Below are positions 11,301-26,100 of a stretch of DNA of 30,028 nucleotides, piece by piece (position 1 is the stretch's first letter; every line of letters begins with the position of its first letter). The notes under the pieces were generated by a model. The model was not told where the DNA came from and searched no databases. It worked only from the letters and a program-made list of their open reading frames with translations. Position numbers and translations under genes: made by a program. The stretch is taken from positions 1 to 30,028 of the forward strand of contig JAAAIG010000439.1 of assembly GCA_015852425.1 (NCBI GenBank), in the 5' to 3' direction. Origin of the DNA: Gryganskiella cystojenkinii (lineage: Eukaryota > Mortierellomycota > Mortierellomycetes > Mortierellales > Mortierellaceae).

Positions 11301-12040
11301 AGTAGTGCGCCTCCATCGTTGCGGGGATCCAATACGTCAACGCCAACAACCAGCAGGGCCAACCGTCAACTGCCGATGTCGGCACCATCATCGCATCAGG
11401 CCTCACCGGCTCATTCGCATGCTTCCTTGTACAACAACCTCAACAATCACACCCCCTCCAACTCCAACTCTAATCTGCATCAAAGGAACTCTACTAAGGA
11501 TACCCCAGCTCATGACAACAACAACAACAAAAACACTCTTGATGATATTAACAACAACACGACGTTTATTAATGACAACAACACACATTCTAATACAACC
11601 TCTGGAGAAGACGATGCAGATCTGGCAGCCATTATTTCAACCTCATTGGCATCATCTTCTTTTCTTAACTCCACATCGACAAACAATAACCACAGTAACA
11701 ATAACTGGTCACGGATATGGCCTCGAACGGATAAAAGATTATGGGATGTTCGCGAAGAATGTCACCCCGAGGTCTTTGAGTGCTGGCAAGGTGTGGATGC
11801 AGATCTGGACAAGGTTGAGAAGGTAAATATTTTCACTCGAAAACTTGAAAACTTGAAAACTTGAAGAAAAAAAAAAAGAAGCCGGGGATGAACCAACTGC
11901 AGAGTTGGCGAGATAGTCGATCACAGAGAAGACTTCGAAATTAACTTGATACTTTTCTATATATTTTTGTCTTGAATTAATTATTGATCTCGTAGGAACT
12001 TGACTCTCTGCTGGCCACGGTCAAGGCTGCCACATTTTAG
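5381..12040 (+). CDS. SH3 and Ras-association scaffold, Bud14/Tea4-like, 2051 aa
   Basis: Four exons (5381-6400, 6626-8228, 8335-11822, 11996-12040) join in phase to 2052 codons including the stop; introns are 225, 106 and 173 nt. The start is in strong context (accATGG). In order, the protein has a Gln-rich N-terminus with RVQF at 49-52, an acidic block, and an SH3 domain at about 281-340 (VYAFHTFVAT, SNVYWWLVRV, GYIPAENIE) followed by TPFERLARLN. Then come a second acidic block (about 420-436), an Ala run (about 690-700), a Ras-association-like domain (about 810-905), a second RA-like region (about 995-1170) ending in HIFFLRKATKSL, a long Ser/Pro-rich tail and an Asn-rich stretch. The SH3 plus PTERLARLN-type extension is known from fungal Bud14/Tea4 polarity proteins, which recruit PP1 phosphatase and formins to growing tips. 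The SH3/RA calls are firm; the orthology is an inference. Confidence 0.85.
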
Positions 12041-12914
12041 AATGATAGAAAAAAAGAAAAAAAAAAAAAACAGGAGATATCCATCGTATATATAAAAAAA
12101 ATGTATTTGATTATTTAGCGCTCTTTCTCTTGCTCGGACCGCTCTTTTGCTTGCCCTGATACTGCTACTTGCTTTCTTTCTTTTTTCGACTTGCAAAAGA
12201 GGGCGATAGTCGTTGTCTGCTGGAACTTGATTTATGAAGAGCATGTCCATTTCAGGTGGACTTATCGAGTTACAGGTCGCTGCTGAAGGCACTGGAACGG
12301 CCTCCATGCTGAGCTCCTGTAGGCGAACGACCGTTCAAAAATTTGATATCTGAGGCTCGACAGCCGAGTTTGTAGTTCTTTACAAGCTGTTTATGGTATT
12401 AGTTGTTTCCTTTTCTAGTTTGTTCAAGGTTTATTAGAAGGCAGCCAATATATGTTTTGCAAAAGGACTGATGGATGGAACTACTGCGTATCAATTATCG
12501 AATTATCGAACTGGTACAAAAAAACCGACCATTTTATCACGCGTTCAGCAACCGCTCATGGTTGGTGTCGGAGCCGTCTGCGAATTGTAAAGATTGATTA
12601 AGGTCGTTCTCCGCATGGTATGTTAACGGCGAGGAAAACAAAGTGGCCACTACGTATCGTCATGAGCCTAAGCTCGTGCGGATTCCTAGGACGTTATCCT
12701 TCAATGGATCGATGGATCGCAAAGTTCGAAGATGCTCTCGAGCCCGCCATAGTACCGAGAATTTCATCCGCATCTTATCAACACTTTTATTTTGTTCATT
12801 AGGAAGGGTCTTTGCAGTTGGAGTAAGGTTCACCAAAAATGATTAATAAGTAATTAGGAGGATAGGTACATTCATTGAATAAGAGAATAATACGCATGAG
12901 AAAATTTCTTTTAA
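12041..12914. other. Convergent 3' region between the SH3/RA gene and the PIP kinase
   Basis: This holds the 3' UTRs of two converging genes. An AATAAA on the minus strand near 12787 (TTTATT on plus) could serve the PIP kinase. A minus-strand frame starting at 12307 (MEAVPVPSAATC...) has protein-like composition for about 65 residues, then runs into a poly(T)-encoded Phe stretch. A second frame beside it ends in an acidic/basic tail (QAKERSEQEKER). I could not join them with consistent phases, so no gene is called. Confidence 0.45.
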
Positions 12915-15900
12915 CTACACCATGACCCCGCGCATAAACTCAATCAACCGCTCAGAGTACCGAACAGGTTCCTCCACAGAAACCTCGGCGGTTTGAGACA
13001 TGGACATTGGCAGCGACTGTCGCGCCTGTTGTTGATGTTGCTGCTGCAGCGACTGTAGAGACTGCATCGATGGCGGTGAGGCTGAAAACGGCTCCTGATG
13101 ATGATTATCGGTCGATGAGCTTCCTGCATCCGCCGACAACGATGAATCCCTCATATCGAATGAGAGTCGCGAGTCTCTGCTTCGGCTGCTCTGATGGCTC
13201 TGCTGACTCTGCTGACTCGAGTGACTGTATTGGCTAAACTGGCTCAAACGAGAGCTGATATTTGACTTTTGGATGGCGGCGAGGGTTGTTGCAGCACTGA
13301 CACCCGTGGCAGAATACGAACTGGTACGGGCCCTCGGAACAACTAGAGGCGATGACGACGAGGACGACGTTGATGGCGAAGATGAAAGGCGACCCACATT
13401 TAAACCGTTTTCATCAAGAGAATTACCACTAAAATGAGGCAATAAAGGCGAGGATACTTCATCCCGGCTGTTTCTCTTGGTGGCTGGAGACGATGGCACG
13501 GCTAACACTGGGTGAGTAGGCGAAGGTGAGGTCGCTGTCGACGACTCCAAGTCCACTGATGAACGTGTACGCAGCCCTCCTGAAGTTGACGAGCTGTCCT
13601 CTAAGCCAAAGATACGACTAGATCCTGAAGCAGAATAGTCAGCATCCTCCAAAAGCACCGAGAGCGTGTGGTGAGTGGGCAGACTCGGCATAGGTGATGA
13701 TACTGGAGCAGATGAGGCCTCGAGTGCCGATGGAAGCGATGGCTCTGAAGAAGAAGCCATGGGTAAAAACTGGTAAAATGACGCTGCCGAGAACGAAGAC
13801 GACACGTTCGACCGTCCAGGGTGAACAAGTGGCACTGGCGTAATAGGTGCGGGGTTCGATCCAGCTCCATGACTCGACAGTGCACTGCCAGAGCCCATAA
13901 TACGAACATTGGCGCCTTTCAGGTTGCGCTCGAACCATTTGACAAGGTTGTACTTTTGGAGAATGTCTATAAGTCCAAAGTAGTAAACCATCTCGAACTC
14001 CTCGTCGTCATCCTCTAGCCCGACGCTTGCGATTCCTTGCGACCAACTGATCTCTGATCCACCATCAACTGCGTTGAAGGGGGTAGTTGATGTGCCAGGC
14101 GAAATATTTTGGGAAGGCGTGGATGCCTTTGGCGCAGATCGTAAGACGTCCTTGCCTCGAATAGTATGCACATTTTTCGATTCTTCCACTGCCAGCGCGA
14201 TAGATGGATGTCCAGTATTGCCTTGGGCTTGAGGATTGCGTGGCTTGTATCGAACAGTCTGGAAAGCGTCCGGGTCGATCATGGCCTCTGCTCTCGCCTT
14301 GGCTCGTTTAGAGAACCTCGATTTGCCTCGAGTAGTCGCGTCTGGACCATCGGGAACATTCTCGGCGTTGGTCTGTAGTGTTGTCAGCTCCACAATTCGC
14401 ACCCGCTGCTGGGTATTTTTCGTGTCAGTCTCCGTGAGCTTCGTCCTGCTGAGCAGATCCTCGCCAAACGAATAGATTTCTTGTATCGCCTCTTGAGCTT
14501 TAGCTCCGAGCTCTTTCATGAACGCCGCAGCTTCTTTGTTGAAGTGGTCCGAGAAGTTTACAATGGCCTTGTATCGACCCATCGTCTCTGGTGTGGGTAG
14601 AGCTTGCGTACTCTCAGGGTTACTCCTGACAGACTCGATGACCGAAACCACATCCTCATCGCTCTCCAAGTTGCTATTGTCTGCGTCCGATCCACGGGAT
14701 GATCTCGAGCCACGACGGCTGCTAATAACAGATGAGGCTCGACTTTCGTACTGAGGTGCTTTGACCTTGCGTACCTTGCGGATTCCCACCAGCATGCTAG
14801 TTTTGATAGATGATGCCATAACGTAAGCGTAAATTTATGATCAGTCTGTAATTTAAGCCTGAAAGTTGATCGCTCAAATTTCGCCTGTGTTTCTTTTCTT
14901 TTCATTGTTTTTGTTACCTGTAATCCATAAATGTGTGTTTCCTCAAAAGTGCCAAGTCCTCCTCCAGCTGCGCGAGTAACTCTGCCTTTCTGGCAGCACC
15001 CACATGGATTAGCTTTGTTTCGCCGTTGTAAACTCGATTCTGAAAATCAACCTCCTTTAGCGTCATGTGACTGATATCCTCTGACACGGTCGACTCTTCT
15101 CCTCCTGTCGAATTCGGCGAGAACTGAGTTCCTCTCGGACCCGAATCACTCCGCAAGAAACTGAACCTCGGAAAATCGGCGCTCGCACCTGCAGAGTCAA
15201 AATCAGAACTGTTGCGATTTCCTCTGGCAAGCTCGCGCTCCCGTCCAACCGATTTCTCTGGCAGTGTGCGACGACCGACATTCGAACCCTTGAAATCGTA
15301 TCGTTCGTTGATAACCTCGGGCGTGTCGAACACATTGGCTAGCACTACCACTACAAGCTTTGACGGCAGGTTGTCGTCCTTGGCAGAAAGTAACGTCCCA
15401 TTAAGATGAAGCCTTTGTGCTGTCGAATTGTCACTCCTGCCACATCCCAGGCCTGACGCACTGGATCGATCGCCTCCATCACCAAGATTTGTGACCCCTG
15501 ATCCGTTCCCAGTGTGCAGCTTGGCTCCTGCCAGCCGCTCGAAGGTATACATACCCAGGTACCGTGGCAGGAGCGTGTTGGGGTTCTTTTGGATATGAGC
15601 GAGATAATCGACTAAAAATCCCTTCAAATTCTCTGGTTCGGCTCCGCGAAGAGTCTTCAGGAGGAATCGGCCGTGGTTGTGGGAGGCAAAAAAGATGGCA
15701 TCCGACTTCCCTTGAGTCCGCATCACCGTCATAGGCGATGACAGAGCCTCGTCCATGTCTGCAAGCGTGTAATTCAACTGCTCTCTGATTGCATGGAAGA
15801 CCTGCGGTGCGTGGTCCGTAAACTTGACACGTCCATAGGTAGGGATGTTCCATTCGTGCACCTGGTCTACTGTATAGAAATATCGGTCCAGTGAACCTGA

Positions 15901-18843
15901 GAGCGTAAGTGGTCGAGGGACGGCGGCACTCAGAGGTGCGAACATTGGCGACGGTATCGACGTGATGCCAGAGAGCAAAGGCGTGATCCGGAGGGGTGTT
16001 ATGCGCTTCCGCGCCTCACTTGCGCCGCCTGACTTTGGTAATACAGTTGATCCGTTAGCTAATTCTGACGCCTTGGCAGCTCTGAACGAATCCGGTCGAG
16101 GTGCCGGTTCCGGACCCGTCACAGATACGGTCGAGGATCGCAAATGATGTTGCAATGCTGGGTCGGTTATAGTAAGATTTGAGGACCCTGGTTGCATCCA
16201 TGATACAAAAGAGGGCAGAGATGGTGGCGCGGGCTTTTCAAAGAAAGTTGTTCTGCGAAGCTGAATGATTTCTCCGTTTGCATCCTTCTCCAATCCAATT
16301 CCTGTACGCTCGATCTGGTCCCTTGCTCTCTTTGCTGCATCCGAGGGGTTCGAAAAGTACCCTCCAAAACTGATGGCCGACTTGCGTCGGTCTTGCTTGG
16401 ATGTGTGATCGTTCTGACCAAGAATCAGGGCTAACGAACTTTCGGTCTCATCCAGTGGCGGATCCGCCATACTTGATCGCCAGGTCACCTCGTTACGAAT
16501 TGGAGAAGGAGCTGATGCTTGTTGTTCCTGGCCAAACTCGATCGAAACTCGTTTGGAAGCGGAAAGATTCTCTAAATCCTTTGGCGGAGATATCATACCA
16601 TGGTCGTGGGCGTGTCTGTGAGGCGCTGAAAATTGGTTTAATTCGTGAAGAGGCGCGTCGTGAGGTCCTCGAGGCAAGCGGTGATCACTCGGTTCGGCTT
16701 TACTAAATTTCGAGGGAGGGTCTGTAACAGACTTTGACCGCGCAAGCGAGCTTGGTATCGACATGGATCTCGTTGGACTTAATGCCTTATCTTCAGAGCG
16801 TCGAGAAGGTGCCCATCGCACGGTTGAGTCTGGGTCACGAGGGAGGTCAAAGTCCTGAAAGACAAAGTCCTCTCCACTTGCCCCTTCTGGGATCGACGCC
16901 ACGGAGCTTGTCTGACGAATATGTTGACCAGGATACATGAACTGGTTTACTTTTGACTCGGCCGTCGTAACCGCAGCAGCAACAGCTGGGCTCTTGGTTG
17001 ATGATCTCCTTGCAAGACCAGGCAGCGCGTGTGGGTACCGTGACGATGTCGGTGAGTTAGGTGCAGTCTCTGGTGGTGTCTGGAACGGTATGGAAGGAGT
17101 CTGGTTATGTTGACTTCCGCTTGGTCCTTGTTGTGATGACATTTGGTCTTCGCTAAAGAGGCTGAGAACGCTGCTACTGAAAGAGGGCATGGCGATGTTG
17201 TAAGACGACGATGAGGACGTCGACGTCGGCCGAGAAGGTAGTTGGGTATCCGATAGAGTACGAGAAGGTCCACCTGTTCCAACAGTCTGATAGATTGAGT
17301 TTCTTGTCTGTCCGCTCTGTCTCGACTCACCAGTGACGACTCTGCGGACTTTGCTCCAGAGACGCGATTGCCTGGATGCTGCTGGTGGTGGGATGTTATC
17401 CTCTGCAGGACTCGAGTCAACAAGCTGGTTGTCTTGATCGTGTCGTGTTGTTGAAGAGCTTAAACTCGCCATGCGTATATTAGATCCCTTGCCGATCGTC
17501 TCCTGTGAGGTGCTCATCTGCAAGGCGGTAACACTTTGAGTGGGAGGATTCATCAGGGTTGCACGCCTTGGCCGTGGAATGATCTCTTCTGCTTTGATGC
17601 TTGATATGTGCTCTATTGTTGGGTTGTCTGGCGCCTTTGTGATCAAAATGGGTGTTGGTGGCAACGGTCGCTCCGGCGAGCCAAAACCTCGGATGATCAG
17701 TGGGGTCGTTCCTAGCGTTGTCCTGTCCTCTCTGTCCCTGTTGTTCCTAAACTTGATTGCGACCGTGGTATCCCGTCTCCCTATCGGCTCTATGGGCAAA
17801 GGCGGCTGTAATTGCGGAGGCTCGGCCACTGCTGGGACGATATGAGGGATTTGTGGTTCAGTTTTATCTGGTATAGTCGGATGGACGATGCTGATCCTGC
17901 TGATATCCAGGGACTCTCTTGTTGAGAGCAAATTTGCTGAGGGTTTTCGAGATGGCGGCGCAATTTGGTTCAAGAAGCTATTCCAGTGACCGATTCCTTG
18001 ACCCGTTGTCTTCAAATCCATGGTCTCGGGCCCTACGCTCGTAAAGTGTAGGACGGACTTGATGGAGTGTCGTAAATGTTTGGACAGGACCGGTTCCATA
18101 GACTCCATGAGAAGAGTTTGTGCCCATTGTCGCTTCTTGTGATGGTCCCGCCAGCGAGATTCCGCGTCGAGAGGAATAGACTCGGGACCAGTTGCGACCG
18201 GTTGTTGGGTGGCTGAGGAGAGTGTATCGATTGCTGCGACAGGGGTTGAATCAGACTTGGTCAGGGGAGGCAGTGTTCGTTTGCTGCTACCGGCACGAAG
18301 ACTATTCTTGGCTCCTCGGATGCTCCTCCTGCCTGCCTTTGTCCTTTTGGAGGCCCTGCCGTTCTGAAGCAAGGTGGTGGCTGAGAGGGGATCAAACTCG
18401 GTCACCTTCAAAAGACGACTAGACTGCGCATGTTGATGATGGTCCGGAGGTTTGGTCGAGGTCCTGTTTGATTTTTTCTGAGTGGGTTGCTGAAGTGAAT
18501 TTGGTTGTGAACCTTGAGGAGGAGGAGGAGGGGATGAGGAAGTTGTCGTCAGTTGTAGGAGTGGGGGTGCTGTGGAGATTGGAGACGATATTGTAGTTTT
18601 CTCGAGTCGACTCTTTTTTTCATGCGATCCTCTTAGATACTGTCTTTGTATTTGCCTGGTAGGGGAAGGAAGGAAGAACAGTAGGTCAGTGAGACTTCAA
18701 AGGCACCATGATGCACTCGAAAGGGGCCGAGACGGAGTTTAAGCATACCTGAGAGTAGCTGTTACGTTATCGCTGGAAGGGAGGTGGTAGGCAAAGAGGA
18801 TGCCGGTAAGAAGACCGACTATAAACCAGAGGATTGTTGACAT
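12915..18843 (-). CDS. Phosphatidylinositol-phosphate kinase with N-terminal membrane anchor, about 1904 aa
   Basis: Three exons join in phase to 1905 codons including the stop: 18843-18749, 18655-14918 and 14796-12915. Exon 1 encodes a hydrophobic start (STILWFIVGLLTGILFAYHL), a signal anchor. About 930 Ser/Pro-rich residues follow. The PIPK catalytic domain starts near residue 955 (VHEWNIPTYG). Visible parts are the lysine strand GRFLLKTLRG (about 1030), NERYDFKGS (about 1154), TLKEVDF, the catalytic MDYSMLVGI motif split by the second intron (residue 1278 is the joined Ser), YYFGLIDILQKYN (about 1548) and the closing RYSERLIEFM. The family phosphorylates PI4P, or PI5P/PI3P, to bisphosphates that control actin, endocytosis and polarity. 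Odd points are the membrane anchor and very long, low-complexity inserts within the catalytic domain. All core motifs are present, so it is probably active. The lipid specificity is not decided. Confidence 0.88.
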
Positions 18844-19341
18844 TGTGATTATATGGGTGCGTTATTATGGTCGAGGTAGATAGACAGGTATTGGTACAAA
18901 GAGAAGGCAAAGAGCAAGCAAAAACTATATAACAACGAAAAGGGAAAAGGCGAATGAGACGATTGATTGTAAAGAGTGCAATTAGAAAGTGGACGAAATG
19001 AATGTGAGAAGAGAGAATAAAGGGATGAATGACTCTTCTCCATTGAGAAGTGATCAACTGAAAAAAAGGGGGAGGTTGCAAGTCTTGGGATCGAGGTCAG
19101 CGACAGGGACAGGGCAAAGAAAGAGGTGGTGGTGACAGTTGGTGGCCTGGTTGTATTGGTTGTTGTAATAACAACACAGGGGTGTTTTTGCTTCCTTGTT
19201 TTCTATGTTTGTAAACATACCGGTCTCTGGCCATTCTCATGGCTGGATGGCTGTCAAAGAATAGATCTCGATAAGAATGGTCAGATGCACCAGAGTGGCA
19301 ATCCCCCATGGTTGGGCTACGACAGGCAGCTCGGATGACAG

Positions 19342-19351
19342 NNNNNNNNNN
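19342..19351. other. Assembly gap (10 N)
   Basis: Ten consecutive N bases mark a scaffold join of probably arbitrary size. The real distance between the PIP kinase and beta-tubulin, and any small gene lying there, is unknown. Confidence 0.95.
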
Positions 19352-19934
19352 CAGTGTAAAAAAAACAAAAAATGCGTCAGGGGTCAGCCAAACGATCGAA
19401 AAAGGGGTCAAACCTAACAGGATCCATGTCGACCTTTGGCAAAGATAAATAGAATGAAAAAGGATCAGGTGCCAGGTACCAATTAAAAATGAAGAGAGGC
19501 ACGCTTTGTCAAAGAATAGTTTTCAGGGATTCTATGGTGCCGAAACCAGTGCCTGGATATGGATGGATGTCTACTGCGTGTGAATGACGCGTTATTCTTT
19601 TTTGAGTAAAAATCGTGTCTCTATTTCCTACGAGACAGAGAACACAGACTAGTTGGTGTCGTGCGCGGGTGTCTTGACTGGACATTTCTTTCCGCTCCTT
19701 TTGGAAGAGGGAGGGGAAAGAAGGGTGCCAAGAAGAGATTCATGCAAAGAAATATTAATCCAAGGGCAAGGAAGGGCAACAGAAGACAACAAGGAGACAG
19801 ACATGTCTTTTTGCCGCTCCACTGGTGTCTGCTCAGCAGTTGCTTTCCCTACAGGAAAGGATCACATGACCTTTTCTCTAAAAGAGGTGACGCGCTTACA
19901 TTGTCCCAGACCCACAACACCACAATCCCGCTTC

Positions 19935-20006
19935 ATTGGTCAAAAGAACGATAAAAAGGGACGCGCTCTTTTCCTGTCTTTTCCCTTTTTTTTTTTTTTT
20001 TTTTTT
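19935..20006 (+). promoter_or_regulatory. Beta-tubulin core promoter
   Basis: An inverted CCAAT box (ATTGG, 19935-19939) is followed by a TATA-like ATAAAAAG (19951-19958) and a T21 run (19986-20006). A pure CT-rich leader then runs to the ATG at 20119. This layout is usual for strongly expressed fungal housekeeping genes. Confidence 0.5.
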
Positions 20007-20118
20007 CATTGCGTCCCTTTCCCCTCCTCTCCACAGCTCTCTCTCACTCTCTTCCCTCTCCTCCACACCTTTCCTTTCTTCACCTTTTCTAAATCTTTTT
20101 TTATTACTTCTAATCACA

Positions 20119-22630
<2,512 letters not shown>

Positions 22631-22743
22631 AAATACAGACGACTATTGCGCCTCTCGCTCTCTCTCTCTTTCTCACTTTTTATCCCTCGGGAACAGGTTC
22701 TTTTCGTTCTCTTCAAGTATATCTTTATCCTTCAGTCTTTGCG

Positions 22744-22749
22744 AATAAA
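22744..22749 (+). terminator. Poly(A) signal of beta-tubulin
   Basis: AATAAA lies 114 nt past the tubulin stop, after a CT-rich 3' UTR. Confidence 0.55.
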
Positions 22750-23148
22750 CTCACTTCAAGTTGTCCATGATGATTGAGTACTGTGTTGTCGGAAGGGAAG
22801 AGAGAGAGAAATAGCGCGGGAAAATGACCACGGGAGATTGCGATCTGTTTTTTTTCCCAATGACCATGCAAACCGTTATCTCCAACACAGAAGGGAACAG
22901 TGCATGGCATGTGTTGGGCTGTTGTGCCACCAAAAAAAGTACTGGACATCTCCAACAGACCATGTAGTATCGGAATGTGGTTTTGTCTTGTGCTGAACAA
23001 CAAAAACAAACAAAAAAAGTCAAAAGTTGCGTGGGAGGAGCTTTTTTGTGCGTTGCTCAAATGAGCGTTAGTTTGTTCATTTTTTTCCCTCTTTATTTTT
23101 ATGGTTTGTCAGCCAAACTTTTTTTTTTTTTTTTTTTGGGCGCGATGT
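22750..23148. other. Convergent spacer between tubulin and sphingomyelinase
   Basis: No gene is visible. A TTTATT near 23092 (AATAAA on minus) can serve the sphingomyelinase, and a T19 run lies at 23119-23137 just beyond its stop codon. Confidence 0.5.
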
Positions 23149-26100
23149 CTAGATCCCTTCCAGCTCGATCGTGTATTGAGGCTCAGGGGCTTGTCGCCCA
23201 GATGTAGGCGCGACGGGACGTCTAATAGTTGACGAACCCGATCCTGGTTTCTCGTACTTGATCACATGGACATGGGCGTCATAGTGACTCGAGATCTTGG
23301 CACTGTCCTGGGCTTCCTGGAGAGCGACTTCCTTGACATGGGGGATCGCTTGTTGATATCGATGCTGGCCGTGATGACCAGTTTGAGTGAGTGAAGAAGA
23401 AAGTATAGAGAGGAACAAGAGCGCCAAAATGAGCACGGAAATACTCGCCAAGTTGGGAATCGAGGCCAACCACCGCAAAGGCACCCTGCTGGAAAGCACC
23501 TTTGCGGGGAGAGGGATGGGTGACTTTCGCAATAACGAGTGCCACTATCACAAACGAAAATTGGAACAAGTATCAAGTTAGTTATCAGTCTTGGACACAA
23601 CAAAAAGGTCACTCGCGTCGATGCTCATAAATCGTGTTGTTACCTTGGGTGTCAGATATTCCTCACCAGATCTTGTCAGCTTGACCAGATATTCAATCTC
23701 GTACGACAGAACAAGCTCCTCAGCGCGAGGTCCAGATCCAACGACATCATCGATCGCCTTCTTATGCAGACCCTTGGGCACATACCGTTTCCGCCTCTCG
23801 GGTCCCAGTAAACTTCTCGATTCACTCTCCTCCACAGGCGAAATCAACTCGTCCAGTTGCTCGGGTGTCAAGGCACTTCCGCGGTCTTGAGTACCCTGTT
23901 GCTGCTTCTCGAATGAGGTCACGACATTAGGGTAGAGATCAAAAACCTCACCGATCATCGTCATCGTATCCCGAAGACCCTTCAATTCTCGTCGGAAAAT
24001 GGCGGGATCCTGAGTGACGACCTTTGGTGGTGGCGCCGAGAACATGCTGTTGAGTGTTGATGATGCAAAGTCCCAGGCGGAACTTTGACCCTGTATGGGC
24101 TTATCCTTTGCCTCGATAGCATTGAGTCGATCTTGTCTCAGGTCCACGGCATTACCGAGTTTTGTCAGAATCATGCGGATCTAATCGAGAGAGAGTAAGA
24201 AAAGGGGTCAGATCTCGCCATTAACTTGACAGATATTCCTAGGTCCAACACTTCTGAGCCAACAGTTGCTTTGTCGCTTACCCTGGTGCGAGCCGGGCCT
24301 TCTACAAGGAATAGAGCCTCGTACTTGTGATGATGTCCTTCAAACTGATCCACCTGCACCTGCAGTGCACGGGTCATCGACGCCAGGAATGCAGACGTGG
24401 CATCGGGTCGAGAACTTCCAAGGGACAACCCAGACTCTGAAAGCGGCTCAAAGACAGCGTAGGACGACTCTGTAAAGTTCTCGGGCCAAACAAGCACTTG
24501 CTCTGCAATCTTGAGAATTTCTTTGAGTTGCTCTGCCTTATAGACCTTCATGACCTTTTGAATCGAACGAAGCTCTTTTGTGAGCGTCAAAGGCGCAGGT
24601 GAGAGCGATGGTCGTCCAGATTGTGGTGCGTTCGAGAGGCGAGGGAGATAGAGAGTCAACAGAGTGGTGTAAAAAAGCAGGTTGTCAAACACGAAAGGCT
24701 GCCACTTTTCAGATACAATATCACCCGAGACCGAGGGTTCACGACGACCATAACGCCAGGGTGTGATCCACGTCATCCATGTATCGATCAGACTTGGGAA
24801 GGTATCATCCAAGGGCCAGAACTGCAGACCCGCCTGCAGGAACAAATATAGTTGTGGTCGAATGTACTGGTAGGCGCTCCTTCTTGCCATGCCTGCCACG
24901 TTCAAAACTGATTTTCCAGAGGCATCCACGATATGAGTTGGTAATTGATCGCCTGCGAGAACATATTGTGAGATATCATGACTCGCCAAGTGTGATATGA
25001 GGACGCTAAGGCACTCTGCGACATCCGGTCCTGGCTGAACATAGCGTACCACCTGTAAGTTTCCCAAGAGATGTCGAAGAATATGCTTGAATTAGTTTCA
25101 AAGTATGGACAAATGCGAAAGGTTTGAAGTTGAAACTGGTGACAAATCCATACCCTATTGTCCACTGAACGATCATTCTGACCCATCCACAGCTCGACCA
25201 AGGTACCGACAAAGAATTCCGAGATCGAGAGCTGTGTTTGATGTCTGTCAGCAGAATGTTCAATGATCTGATCGGTAAAGACATTGGGAGGTCGAGGTTT
25301 GAATCCCTGATCGGCGGTCGCGTTAGAAGTATCCCTGGATCTTTCAGGTGCTGGCAAGAAATAGCCGAGGTAGCGTTGGTATAAGTTGAAGAAAGATCCA
25401 TCTACAAGGACTCTGGAAGTCGGTGGTTTTGGTGCCATGCCTGTGCTCCAAGTTGACTGACGGTTTACTCCAGGGGCAGGTGCATTTGGTGGAGGAGCAC
25501 TGATCCTGAATGCCATCTTGGGGTCAGTCTAAAATCGAAAATAAAAGCGCTCTGTTAGTGAATGTTGATTTTGTTCCTGGTTAACGTTCTTCTTCAGAAT
25601 CAGTGGCTGGGTCCCTTACCCGACGCAATCCTCGTCCGTTACTGTCGTCGTCATCCAAAGTCAAGGCGTAGGCAAAGTAAAACAAAAAGTATTCCAGCAT
25701 GTCTATAGAGCGTGATCAAGGTAATAAAAAAAAACGACTTTCAAGGTCAGAATTCGCTTCTCAGCAAAAGATAAGAGCACAAGCTAGGATACTCTTGCTT
25801 AATAGTGATAACGACGAGTCCAGGGGAAACATACTAAAGTTGAGGTTCACTTTTGTGATCTGCGCCACCGCTTTTTGATCTGCCATTGTTGTTGTCGTCT
25901 TGACCAGGTTTACGCGTGACAAGTAGATGGACGGAAGACTGAGATAGTGTGCTGGATCTAGCTTTAACTGTGTCCGTTTCTATCATGTCACAAAGAAATA
26001 GAGTGAGTTTGGTACACTCGGTAGATAGATCGGATGGTACTTTCCAGTTTGCTGTGACGAAGCAACGTACTGGGAGCGAATCAGGGTTCATCTCGTATAT

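Larger units (their letters stand above)
18844..20118. other. Divergent promoter region between PIP kinase and beta-tubulin
   Basis: A TATATAG on the minus strand at 18925-18931 suits the PIP kinase, about 85 nt from its ATG. Nothing coding is visible between 19080 and 19900 on either strand; minus frame 19097-19411 runs across the N gap and has no recognisable content. The right-hand part carries the tubulin promoter elements. Confidence 0.55.

Noticed and set aside
11981..12307. Minus-strand frame MEAVPVPSAATC..., beside another frame ending QAKERSEQEKER
   Set aside because: The first part looks protein-like, but it runs into poly(T)-coded Phe and overlaps the last exon of the SH3/RA gene; candidate splice sites gave mismatched phases.
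12620..12846. Two short plus-strand frames between converging genes
   Set aside because: No start context, no domain and a composition consistent with non-coding DNA.
14166..18422. Several 60-158 residue frames inside the PIP kinase region
   Set aside because: All are off-frame or antisense shadows of the kinase exons, whose motifs fix the true frame.
19097..19411. 104-residue minus-strand frame containing unknown residues
   Set aside because: Spans the N gap, so its frame continuity is meaningless.
19936..20118. N-terminal extension of beta-tubulin
   Set aside because: The frame is open through the CT-rich leader, but MREI at 20119 is the universal tubulin start.
25290..25310. GGTTTGAATCCCTG, resembling a tRNA T-arm
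   Set aside because: Lies inside a sphingomyelinase exon, with no acceptor stem or anticodon arm around it.
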